Of a stretch of 64,000 bases of DNA, positions 39,565-49,630 are shown piece by piece. The DNA is from Fomes fomentarius. Taxonomy: Eukaryota > Basidiomycota > Agaricomycetes > Polyporales > Polyporaceae. The stretch covers positions 1,736,001 through 1,800,000 of the forward strand of contig JABYQN010000002.1 in NCBI GenBank assembly GCA_022606135.1. The letters are read 5' to 3'. The position numbers and the translations under genes were made by a program. The notes under the pieces are model-generated. The model made no database searches and had not been told where the DNA came from. It saw only the letters and a list, made by a program, of their open reading frames with translations. How positions within the stretch are numbered: the stretch's first letter is position 1; every line of letters starts with the position of its first letter.

Positions 39565-41354
39565 AAAGGTTCGTCAAAAGCTCTCTCGAAAAGAGAGGTA
39601 TTTATACGGAAGTGACGACGTCTAGAGACATCGCCAGCCTCTGGGCGCGGTTGAGGGTGGAGGAAGGTCGATTGGCGGGAATGAAGATCTCTGGAGCCGT
39701 CGGTCGCAATCAGAATGGAAGCCGAGCGGGAGAGGGTCGGCGTTCCCGAGAGCAGCGCGAGACACAGAGGTCTTGGAGAATCGGATGTCAGAAAGCGCGA
39801 CGAATGGAGAGTTCGGGAGAAGGCAGGCGGGGAGAACCAAGTTTGACTGCAGGCCTTGGAAGGCGAGAAGAGGATGGAGAGGGTTGTGCAGGGGCGGCGG
39901 GAGAGGCCAGCTGGGGCGTGGGCAGCTGCGTAGGCCTTTACATGGTCTGGAGAGAAAGCAGACGGAGGAGAGCGCATGATTCAAGCAGCCTTCTCACACG
40001 TACAAAAGTCGAACCACTCCGAGTGCCAATTAGCAGACGCCCGGGGCTACATGCGCAGAGACGGCGGCGTCCGACATCCCCCGCCGCCGTCGATCGTTCG
40101 CGAGTGCGGATGCAGCCAGAGCCAGGCCAGAGCAGACGTCCGAGGTCCACGTCGTCAGATAACAAGCCGTCCCCATCTTAGCCGACCTCCGAGTCGGTCC
40201 ATATCCATCCTCAGGCGCTCGCGCCACCGACCATCCAATTAATCCTCCATCCGTAGTACATCCTCTGCGTTTACATCCCCCCTTCTTTCACGTTGTTCGC
40301 GTTCTCGTTCCGTAAATATGTCACCACTCGCCGCCGGGGCGCACACAGACGCCATGCCTGATGTGCATGGAACCCAGTCGCTGTAACAAGCTCTTCTCCA
40401 ATTCGAATGATGGCCGCCCACGCCCACTGGTAATTTCGGATGCAATCCTCGAATCTATTCCGAACCTTGATGAGTATGTATTCTCTGTAGCTAACTTGTG
40501 TCCTTTAAGCTCACATCCGCTCTTCTACCATGGAACTAGAATAGATGCGCACTCCACCACTAGGCTCATCATGAGTGCACTGAGCTCCGTGCAGTACAGC
40601 TAGCGTGCACTTGCTGCCAGCAGTCACTACTCGGTTCAGTCCGACGACCAGTTCACATTCCACCTGCCGTCCTGCCATGCTGTGTGCGGATCTTGCTGCC
40701 AGTGCATCCGTCACTTCGCCGTGGCTTCCATGCTCAAGGCGCGTTGCAATTGCGCTATAACGATACAAAGAAGCGTCAGGGAACATTACACAGAGATTAA
40801 CCGGGTAGTGTCCGGGGCCAGGCTCCGTGGCGCCTGTATCTTCCAATCAGATCTCGAATCCCACCGGGAATGAAAATGCATCGTTTGACACACAATATGA
40901 ACGAACTGCCAAGGACTTCTACGGAATGTTGTTGGATGTCCGGTATGACTGCATAGCGCGACGTGAACGAGATCGTAGCCGCATTGTGTTCCTTGCCGTT
41001 GCCGCACGACAGGTTTACTACATACCTATTGTGGACGAGCTTGCGCAAACATCCAATAACGGTCGTGAATCCTAAGTCCTTTCCTCAGAATGTATAGACT
41101 TGCTGGAAGTTGAATTTGGTGTTAGCCGCCTCGGCGTTATCCAGGGCCAAATGAAGCAGCATCACGTGATAGGATGAGTATGCGGACTCGCGACGCGTCG
41201 TGGAACTGGAGGTTGAAGAGAAGACGCCACAAGATGGTATTCAGCCACGACCACCAGCGACGTCTGCGTGCATAACCATAAGAGCAAACATTGCAAGTGA
41301 ACTGTTCTGCCACAAACTCTCTGTGCTGTGCTCACGTTGCGTCAGAACCGTAGT
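39565..41354. other. divergent intergenic region, no gene seen
   Basis: 1.79 kb between the membrane-protein start (minus) and the EXO5 start (plus). Open frames on both strands (for example around 39600-40200) are low-complexity, Arg/Ser-biased shadows of each other with no domains. I see no repeat or RNA gene. Confidence 0.45.
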
Positions 41355-44296
41355 ATGTCTGATTCCGACACGGATTACGACGCATATTACCACCCGCTCG
41401 ACCCCGAACAACTCGCAGCCATCGACGCTGCCACCGCGCACGCACTCTCGTATCAGGACCCAGCCGCTGCAGACGACGTACCGGTACTAGAGTCCGGCCA
41501 CGTCCCGGTCGCCGCACCCGCACCTGCACCCCACTCGCCGCCTTCCCCAGACGAGTTCGACGCCTATGACCTTTCAGAGTTCACCGCCGAGGATTTTGCG
41601 CACATTGACGCGCTCGTCGCCGCCACCACAAGCACTACACCCATCGTACACACGCCCACACCTCCGCTCCCAGAGGAGGTTCTTACACCAGAGCCCGCCG
41701 CTGTCTGCGCGGTACGTAGCGAACCCGAGGGCAGCGAATCCAGCCGTGGAGCGCCCGGGAGCCCAAGAGGAAGAGGACGCGGACGTGGGCACGGAGGAGG
41801 TCCTCAGATCCAAATTGCCGTGGAGAGGACTGTGCGCGCTGACGCCTCTCGCTCTCTCAAGGACCGCCGGGGCAAGTACCCGCAACCGAAGCGCAGCCCG
41901 TATGAACAGTTCCGCAGCTGGAACCGCTTGTTGTCCGTGACGGACCTCGTGGGGCCTTCGTGGTACGTCTCAGGCGCCAGAGCGATGGGACCGGCGGAAG
42001 GAAGATATACTGATAGATCATCGAACGTGCCCCTTGCTACATACAGGTGTGAAGTCCAATTCGACTATGGCCTGCGGCAGAAACGGCATAAGAAGCTCGC
42101 GGACAGGCCAGATTCGTTTGTTACTTCTGAAGGCAAGGTTATAAGAATCAGCAAGCATGCGGCGGCGACGAACGACCGCATTGTCACTCGGGGTCGAGTA
42201 CGTTTTTGCCTTGCCTTGTGCCTTTGGGGTGGCCGGGGCTCACTCGAAGCAGTCTGTTCACAAGGTGCTTGAGCGGGAGATACAGCCCGAGCCGGATCAA
42301 GTCAGCATCACCCTTGCGGAAGAACGATGGGCATTGCGGTGAGTGGCCTTTAGCCGCTGGACTGTGTTCACAGGCGGGCAATCTGACAAGCTTTCCTAGT
42401 ATCATCAATATGCTGAACGCGCTGCAGACGCTGGTGGAAGTTGGACGTTGCGTAGGTCTTCCAGTCATACTATCTATAGGTAATACATTTACCCCTGGCA
42501 CAGCGAGAAATGCCGGTCTTCGGCATCGTTCACGACCAGGTTGTGACGGGTATCATCGTACGTACTGCATATTTCAAAAAGGCGCCTTCGCTCATGTGCT
42601 GTCTAGGACGAAATTGTTCGTACTCCAGCACCGACGGAAGAGCCAGTCGTTGGACCGGAACCTAGCTCGTCCAAGAGCAGCCCAAACAAGCGTACCGCGC
42701 CTAATACGACATCTTCCACTCCCAGCAGCTCCAAGAAATCTCGTCGTGAACCAGATGTTGACCAGCCGCATATCACTATGTTTTTCTCTCCTACTGCTCG
42801 TACAGACGTCGACTCTGACATGTCTGTAACTGCGGAACGGCCGTCAACTCCCACACATAGTCCCGCCCCATCACCCAACTCCCATTCATCATCAATCAAC
42901 CCAGGTCTGACTCGATACACATTACACCTCTCAGACACGAAGACCCGCATCCGCCCCTCACTTCCCCAGACGAAGACACCTACGCCTCCCGCCTGCAACT
43001 CATGCTCTACCACCGCCTCCTCAGCAACGTCCTCTCCACCGCCTCCGCCTCCATTCCGAGCGCCGATCCACTCGACTTCGCCCTCCTTTGGGAGCGCGCG
43101 GACGTCGACCCGTCCAAGCGCTTCTCAGACACCTTCCTCCACCAGGCCGGCCTAGCGTCTGCGACAGAGCACGACCCGAGCCTCCCAGAGATGTCCTGCC
43201 TGCACGACCTGACCGCCGCCTGGCGCCGGGCCGTCTTTCCCCTCAACGTCGCAGAGGTGGACAGGACGCTCACGCTCGTGTATCGCAGGCAGCCGTCGAG
43301 GCGCCAGCCGAGGCGCGAGAAGAAGAAGAAGAAGGAGGAGGAGAGAGGGAAGGAACGGGCGGCGACGCTCACGCTGGAGGAGCAGGAGGCGCGGGACCTC
43401 GCTGCCGCGATCCAGGCGAGCATCAGCGATGTGCAGCCGGGGAGCGGCGGGGACGATGACCTTGCGCGCGCGATCTTCGAGAGCCTGCGGGAGTCGGTGC
43501 GGGAGAGCAGGGTTGCGGATGGGGATGGGGATGGGGACTTGGGGGTGCTTGCCCATCCGTTTGGGCCGCCGATCGACCACCTCGCGGCGGGCGCGGGCGA
43601 TGGGGCAGGGGCGGGAGAGTACCGAGGTGTTGGTATTTTGGGAGATGGAGATGCGGCACTCTCGGCGGACCCGCAGATTGCGTGGGCGTTGCAGCAGTCG
43701 CGGTTGGAGGAGACGCCGGCGTTGAAGAAGAAGGCTATCGAAGGGGATGCTACTGCTGAAGACCCCGCTGCGGAAGGTACTGTTTCCGCCGACGCTGGCA
43801 CCAGCACTGAGCATTCTGCTGCTCAACCCAAAGACGAGACGTCCATACCCGCTTCGGAGAGAACAAATCCGGAAGACGCAGCAGCAGCAACCTCCCCAGC
43901 GCCCGCCGGGGACGAGAGCACGGACGAGGAGCTCACCGCCGCTGAACTAGAGACAGAGGCGAAGGTTTTGGGCACGAAGGGGTTCGCGCTCGACGATGCG
44001 CTCTTGGACGATTACCTCACCCGTGTCCTCGCGTGGTGGTACGGCGAGCGGCCACCGGTGGGTGTCGACGTCGAGCTGACTCGGCGTTGCGGGTGAGTGC
44101 TATTATCGGGCTATGAGTGTTTGGTGGATTCCTGTGCTGACTCAGGTGCTTTACCATCCGCAGGACGTGCGAGTATAGGGACGGGTGCGAGTGGCGGGAG
44201 AACAAGGCGGAGGAGGCGCTGCAGAGGTACAGGGAGCGCAGCGCGAGCGGTGGGGATTCAACTTCGCTAACGGGCTCTGTGGATGCTTGGATATGA
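41355..44296 (+). pseudogene. EXO5: exonuclease V (EXO5/Dem1) with three UIMs and an apparent frameshift
   Basis: A multi-exon gene, nominally about 850 residues. Exonuclease V is a single-strand-specific, Fe-S-containing PD-(D/E)XK nuclease of DNA repair or mtDNA maintenance. Seen in order: acidic N-terminus; SLKDRRGKYPQPKRSPYEQF; the first cluster Cys in GPSWCEVQFDYGLRQKR; the helix with KVLEREIQPE; the catalytic Asp in VVTGIIDEIVRT; the Asp-x-Lys in YTLHLSDTKTR; RLQLMLYHRLLSNVL; and the three remaining cluster Cys in RRCGTCEYRDGCEWRENKA. Inserted at about 43390-43720 are three ubiquitin-interacting motifs. At 42964-42967 the frame of SDTKTRIRPSLP does not continue into DEDTYASRLQ: one C appears to be missing, and no GT-AG intron repairs this while keeping the catalytic motif. 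It is either a broken allele or a base error; I call it a pseudogene only for that reason. Confidence 0.7.
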
Positions 44297-45371
44297 TGAC
44301 TTCATCTCAGTGAGTACCCTTTCTTGTCAGAGTTTGAACTGGGGGTGATGGCGCATGGAATCCTTTTGTAGCATGGGTTAGTATATGTACGCGTACATGG
44401 TTAATTGGATACTGTACACACAGGTCGCCGTCCTCGTTGCCTCCAAGGTGCAGACGCATTTGTAAAAACACGCTCCAGTAAGGGCAGGAATTCTAAGCTG
44501 TCTATTTGCGCTGTATCGGCGATAGAGTGCACATCTCCAAGTACTGACTCGGGGTGAGCCAATCCCGGCGATGGTGCCAACACTGTCTGATAAAGAACCG
44601 CTACCGATAAACTCGCCATTGAGACGAACGAACATAGAATCGGTATGTATATCGCCCTTGGTCCTTCAAGATGATGTCCGCTGATCATTTGTCTTCATTA
44701 CGTGGTCCACGAGCAAGGTCAACTTCTTGATTCTCGTGAACATGAGCAAGAGGGAACACATACCATCCGGTTCTCAGGCACCGTAGGCGTGACCACATTT
44801 GCTTCAGTCCTGAGCCGGATCTGGCTGTTCCACCATGTCTCTCAGTGTCATGAACCTCGGAGCTCGGGCGGCGGCATCCCGCTCACAAGTGTTCCATCAA
44901 ACCGTTGGTGTACAAGTAAGTATACGGTATACCATCAGCAATGGTAGATCTGCGACGATTCTGTACATGTATCATGGATGACTGCTGCTACACAGGATTA
45001 CATTCGGCAGGGAGACTCCGATGCTGCCTAACGATCGTGTGATGCGGGTATTCAAACCCGAGACTCACCCTAGCCTGCGGTCCCAGAGCTTCTGTGCCTC
45101 ATCGAGATCCTAGTTCTATTCAACGCTCCGCTACGGGCTCCTTACCGTGGCATCGTGAACAGTTTAGGCACACAATGTAGTGATTCCCAGCTCAGATCCC
45201 ATATCGGAGGATGTTGTCAGAAACCAGAGCGACGTGCTCTGTATTGATATATGCATATATGTGGTGCAGTATGGTATATCAATGATGAATATTTCGAACG
45301 TCTAGTCCGATTCTACACCATATCGCGACGGCGCCCGCAACGTCGATGGCTTTCAGTGCTTGGGGGAGCAA
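44297..45371. other. convergent intergenic region, no gene seen
   Basis: 1.08 kb between the ends of EXO5 (plus) and the Ran1-like kinase (minus). A T-arm-like hairpin at about 45043-45063 is not part of a foldable tRNA. Nothing else stands out. Confidence 0.45.
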
Positions 45372-46568
45372 CTACACCAGGTAGTTGTCCATCTGGGCCA
45401 TGATCTTCTTCAGATCGAAAGCCGAAATGCCCTTCTCCAACCACGCCGACTGTGTCCACGAGGAGGTCTCCTCGGGCAGATATTGGCTCTCGTCCTCCCA
45501 GCCCTCCGAAAAGTCGCTCGAGCTCATGCTCGGAACTGAGCTGATGGATGAGTTCGAGGAGATGCTCGCGGGTGGTTGGGGGTGAGGGATGGGCAGCTGC
45601 TCGAAGCCCTTCTCCGCGGCGGCACAAGCCTGCTTGTCCGGAGAGCGGTAGAATGTGTCGAGCGACAAGATCATCTGGCGGAGCTCCGGGAGCGTGGGGC
45701 GGTGGAGGGGGTTGAGGGCGAAGATGCGAAGGAGGATGGCGTTCAATCCCTTGGAGATGGGCATGGATTTGTAGAAGAAGTTGGGGTCGTTCACATATTG
45801 TGCGTAGCGGTCGTCTTTGAGCGACGCCTTGTCCCACGGGCAGATGCAGCACGCCATGTCGGTGAGGATTGGACCGAGAGCCCAGACGTCGCTGGCGTGG
45901 GTATCATAAGGGTCAGGACCCCAGCACTCTACAAAAACGAGGACAAAAGGATGAGTGATTGTGGACGTCAGATAATGGGAGGGTCGCTTACCTGGCGCGA
46001 GGTAGGTGTCAGTACCCCAGCCGAAGTCGTCGATCATGCGCTTCTTGGACGCGAGACCGAAGTCGGCGAGATAGGCCGTCGAACCGTCCTTGCTCATCAG
46101 GAAGTTCTCGGGCTTGAGGTCACGATGGGCGATGCCGGCGTCATGACACGCCTGCACGGCATCGATGATGGAGAGGAACGCCGAGCGGATGAGCTCGTCG
46201 TTGTCCCGATACATCCCCTTCTCAATAACTAGCTCGAAGAGGTCCCCGCCGGAATGGTAGTCGAGGATGATGTAGAAGTAGTCGCTGTCGTCGTACGCGT
46301 CGTGGAGGTTGACGACATTGGGATGGTGTGAGACAACAGTGTGGAGCGCGACTTCACGGCGGATGTCAGCAATCTCTCGGGGCGTACGACCGGCCTTCTG
46401 AAGGATCTTAATAGCGCGGTAGTGGGGATGGGACATGAAGGGGGATTGGAGGTCGAGTGCCTTGTAAACGACACCGTAGGTGCCCGCACCAAGTAGCTTT
46501 ACGAGCTTGTAACGTTCATCAACGACGCAGTCGATGAGGTTGGGGATGGAGTCGGCGGGGCGCGACAT
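45372..46568 (-). CDS. Ran1/Ksp1-like Ser/Thr protein kinase
   Basis: Two exons (complement of 45993/45992-46568 and 45372-45928, intron 63 nt), 377 residues. The start is MSRPADSIPNLIDC. The kinase domain fills most of the protein: LLGAGTYGVVYKALDL, YRAIKILQKAG with the Lys, IILDYHSGGDLFELV, HRDLKPENFL, DFGLASKK, GTDTYLAPECWG and DVWALGPILTDMACCICPWD. This is the pattern of fungal Ran1/Pat1, Ksp1, Sks1 and Vhs1 kinases, which link nutrients to growth, cell cycle or meiosis. The short C-terminal tail is Ser-rich, with acidic Trp-containing patches (FSEGWEDESQYLPEETSSW), and ends MAQMDNYLV. An in-frame ATG lies 63 nt upstream, but MSRPADS fits better. A 22-bp tandem repeat begins about 50 bp upstream of the ATG. 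Confidence 0.9.
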   Translation of the reverse strand: MSRPADSIPNLIDCVVDERYKLVKLLGAGTYGVVYKALDLQSPFMSHPHYRAIKILQKAGRTPREIADIRREVALHTVVSHHPNVVNLHDAYDDSDYFYIILDYHSGGDLFELVIEKGMYRDNDELIRSAFLSIIDAVQACHDAGIAHRDLKPENFLMSKDGSTAYLADFGLASKKRMIDDFGWGTDTYLAPGKRPSHYLTSTITHPFVLVFVECWGPDPYDTHASDVWALGPILTDMACCICPWDKASLKDDRYAQYVNDPNFFYKSMPISKGLNAILLRIFALNPLHRPTLPELRQMILSLDTFYRSPDKQACAAAEKGFEQLPIPHPQPPASISSNSSISSVPSMSSSDFSEGWEDESQYLPEETSSWTQSAWLEKGISAFDLKKIMAQMDNYLV

Positions 46569-46620
46569 TGTGAAGATCGCAAGTTGTGGTAGTAAGGAGG
46601 GATTGAGGGTGGCGGGATGG

Positions 46621-46736
46621 TATGTGTTCACCTGGAACGACGAATATGTTCACCTGGAACGACGAATATGTTCACCTGGAACGACGAATATGTTCACTTG
46701 GTACGATGACGAAGGTGTTCACCTGGAACGACGAAG
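46621..46736. repeat. 22-bp tandem repeat, about five units
   Basis: Five copies of TATGTTCACCTGGAACGACGAA, three almost perfect, one diverged and lengthened (around 46689-46714), and the last partial. It lies 53-168 bp upstream of the start codon of the Ran1-like kinase (minus), so within its 5' UTR or core promoter. In one plus frame it can be read as short peptide repeats (FTWNDEYV type), but I see no gene structure for that. Confidence 0.9.
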
Positions 46737-48239
46737 AATATGGGGACTTGGGGGCCAGAGGTCACCTCCTTATATACATATCTGAGGGCACCCCTGACCC
46801 TTTGACCCAATAGGTGGAGTAGCAGGATACCTACGGCAGCATATCCGCATGTGGGGATTGCGATTGAGCCTTACAGGCATGGTCTAGGCCCACACAGCCT
46901 CAGGCTGGTTTGCAATCTCCGCAAGTTCAATTCATTGCGTAAGGAGGACAAGTTCGGGTAGGTTTGTTACCGTATTACCGCAATTGTGCTCAAGACAGAC
47001 GAGACAGGCTCAACTTGAACGGCAACGCCATCCGCTAGAGAATGCCATCACGATGGACAGCAACCAACCCGTTCTCCGGCAATGGTAGAGGGCCCCGTGT
47101 ATTAGATTGTCATCGTCAGTAAATCCGGACATCGTAACCTGTGCCAACAAAAGTTAAGTTGAAGGTTCACCTATAGGTTCCCATCCACGGTACGAAGTAT
47201 CGATGGATTTACATACACCGATTGTCCACGAAGTACCAGGTATCATCGGGGACAGTGATTTGAGTCCACATTTTGCGAGCTCGACCTGTCACTGCCCAGC
47301 GAGTTGATTCTGTAGTTAGCCATGCGGCAGGAACATGTTGGCGAGGAAGAACGGAGAACACGGGGAATTCCGAACGTAACATATAGGCGCCTACTCTCTT
47401 GCCCCTAGGGTACATTAGTCATTGTCGGACAATTTGACGCATTCCTCTCTTACTCACCGCGACCACGACAACGCGTCTGCTCCTGATATTGCTTGGCTCT
47501 GATGTCTTTGTTCAGCACGCCGCATTGAAAACGTGCTCTCGTCGCGTTGCTCGACGTCGAGCTCGAGCTTGACGACTGCTCCGAGAGGCCGCGGGGCTCC
47601 CCTTCAGTGGCTCCATGCACCTCATTGACTGCAACTTTCGGCGGTTGACCGAGATCGTGTACATACCTTGCCTGACCGTTTCACTCATTTTTCAACTATA
47701 ATTTTTGTTTGTATCCTTCAGTCTACATTATTAGCTGCTGCTGCCCTCTGTACCGTGAGTCTGGCTAGGGCTGATCAACCAACTACATACTATCATGCGT
47801 TCTCTCTCTCTCTCTCTGATACTCCACGCTATCCGTGTTAGAATTCCTAGTTTGTAGTACACCTGAGTCATCCTAGCATTAGTAGTACTGACTGCTGGGT
47901 ATGGCAACCTCAACTACAACTTGAAGGCTATAGTAACGATAATACTCCAGACCATGTGTACGTCGATATGATACACGTCGCATTTTCGGTCCTTGCCTTA
48001 ACCACATTATACTGGATGTCGACGCGAACGGACACCTCAGAGACAACAATGGACGGCGAAGCTACACCCGAGAAAATCGGACAACGGCAGACTGCGGACA
48101 GAGATGGTGGCGACGACCCGACTGTCGTCTCAATCATATTAACTCCATGTTCCCTCGCTCACTCTCACACCCCTTGCGCCCTGGACATACGACACCCCTT
48201 CCCTGAACACATCTCGATCTGAGACACGTCGGCAATACC
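46737..48239. other. divergent intergenic region, no gene seen
   Basis: About 1.5 kb between the repeat upstream of the kinase and the Ctr gene. It includes a (TC)n run at about 47798-47817. Open frames (for example 47209-47415, minus) are short and have no recognisable domain. Confidence 0.45.
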
Positions 48240-49232
48240 ATGAACGGTGGCTGGGAGGACCGCCGGTTTCTCCACTTTGGGCTTTTCGGCGAGCATGTCC
48301 TCGTTTACGGCCTCCACCTCGACTCGGCTGGGACCTTCTTCCTTGCCTCCTGCCTCGTCATCCTCATATGTCTCTCGGAGAGGTGAGAGCCTGACTTGAA
48401 TGTCCTGCCGATAGCTTGGCTCAGGGTCTCGTGCGGTGCTCGCGTAGGCTGTTGACATATGCGATCTCGAAAAAGTGGCAGCCGTTCTCATCCCACAAGC
48501 CGTCACGGATAGGCACTGCGCTATGGCGGTCGTGCCTCTACTGGCTAGTGACTCTTGACAGACTGTACGTACACTTCTCTGTGCCTGCACTTATTGCATT
48601 GGGTGGACGGGTTCGGCACATTATGTTAAGCCGTGCTGAGTGACGGCGCGCTCCCAGGTTGTACATGCTGATTGGGATGACCTTCAACTTCGGGTGAGTA
48701 TTTGTGCTTCTCTACATTGCGAGCAATCTCTCAGTCGCGTCCAGATTGATCGTCATAGCTGTAAGTGGTCCCAATCAATAGCTGCCCCAAATCACGTCCA
48801 TGAACACGGTATAGGTCACCACTCTCGCAGTAGGACAGTTCGTGATCGAATACCTCAACCTCGCGCTCCACTCCTCGCACGAGTACGTCGCCACCGCTTC
48901 TCCTTTGCCTCAACGCTGAACACGCACGCCTCAGCAACGAAAACGTCAAGGAGCCCCTCCTGGACTCACCCAGCTCTGACCGATTCGCGTCGGAGGCTGG
49001 CTCGTCCTACCCACCTACACGCTTTCAGCGCCCACGTTCAAAATCCAAGCCGGAGGCGATATTCATCCACCCAAACGACTCCAACCTCGCACGCGCGGAC
49101 GCGGCTGCCGTCCAGATGGGGCTGTCTGGGGACACGGACCGCGTCAAGGCGAACATCTATCCCGCAGACGAGGATGCCTGGGAACACGGTCGCGGGCGGG
49201 ACGTCGCTCGAGAGTTGTTGCTTGGGCGGTAG
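48240..49232 (+). CDS. Ctr-family copper transporter
   Basis: Six exons (48240-48382, 48448-48564, 48658-48693, 48745-48760, 48815-48882, 48935-49232) join in frame to 225 residues, a normal size. TM1 is in the DSAGTFFLASCLVILICLSE region. The loop ISKKWQPFSSHKPSRIGTAL leads to TM2, which holds the family's MxxxM copper-selectivity motif in LYMLIGMTFNFG. TM3 is VTTLAVGQFVIEYLNLAL. The tail is polar. The N-terminus is very short and has no Met-rich motifs, and the TM3 GxxxG typical of Ctr proteins is not intact (G-Q-F-V-I). That makes a vacuolar, Ctr2-like or low-affinity role more likely than high-affinity plasma-membrane uptake. One exon is only 16 nt. An unseen upstream exon is possible. 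Confidence 0.75.
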
Positions 49233-49630
49233 ACGTGATTCCGCTCGCCGTGCCATTGACACACGCACATCTGCTAGACTTTGTTGCTTATAGTGTATTT
49301 CTTGCAACGATAGAGGGGAACGCATTCGCGCTGGGACCTTGAGCTTCCCGTTTTCGACCAGTTCCCCATAATTTATACAATGCCTTCATCATTACCATCC
49401 TACATGTAGCACGCACCCAGAACTTCGTATACAACGTTGCAGAGCAGACTGACAGCATTGAGAACCGTGTGCGAGAGAGAGACTGCGAGACCGGGATCCG
49501 TGTCGTGTCAACATCATCATTGCGCATTCACCGTCACCGAAATCAATCTGGAGCAGTCCAGAAATCATTCAATCTTCCACACCACCACCTGCAAGCAATC
49601 GTCGACCATCTTCTCTACTCAACCCTCAAC
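49233..49630. other. convergent intergenic region
   Basis: 398 bp between the stops of the Ctr gene and the Ark-like kinase gene. Only presumed 3' UTRs; nothing else seen. Confidence 0.45.

Noticed and set aside
45033..45110. tRNA-like T-arm (CGGGTTTGAATACCCG on minus)
   Set aside because: No matching acceptor stem, D-arm or anticodon arm could be folded around it.
46534..46785. Plus-strand open frame through the 22-bp repeat
   Set aside because: An artefact of a 22-bp repeat cycling through frames; overlaps the kinase start on the other strand and has no gene structure.
47798..47817. (TC)n run
   Set aside because: A plain short microsatellite in intergenic DNA.
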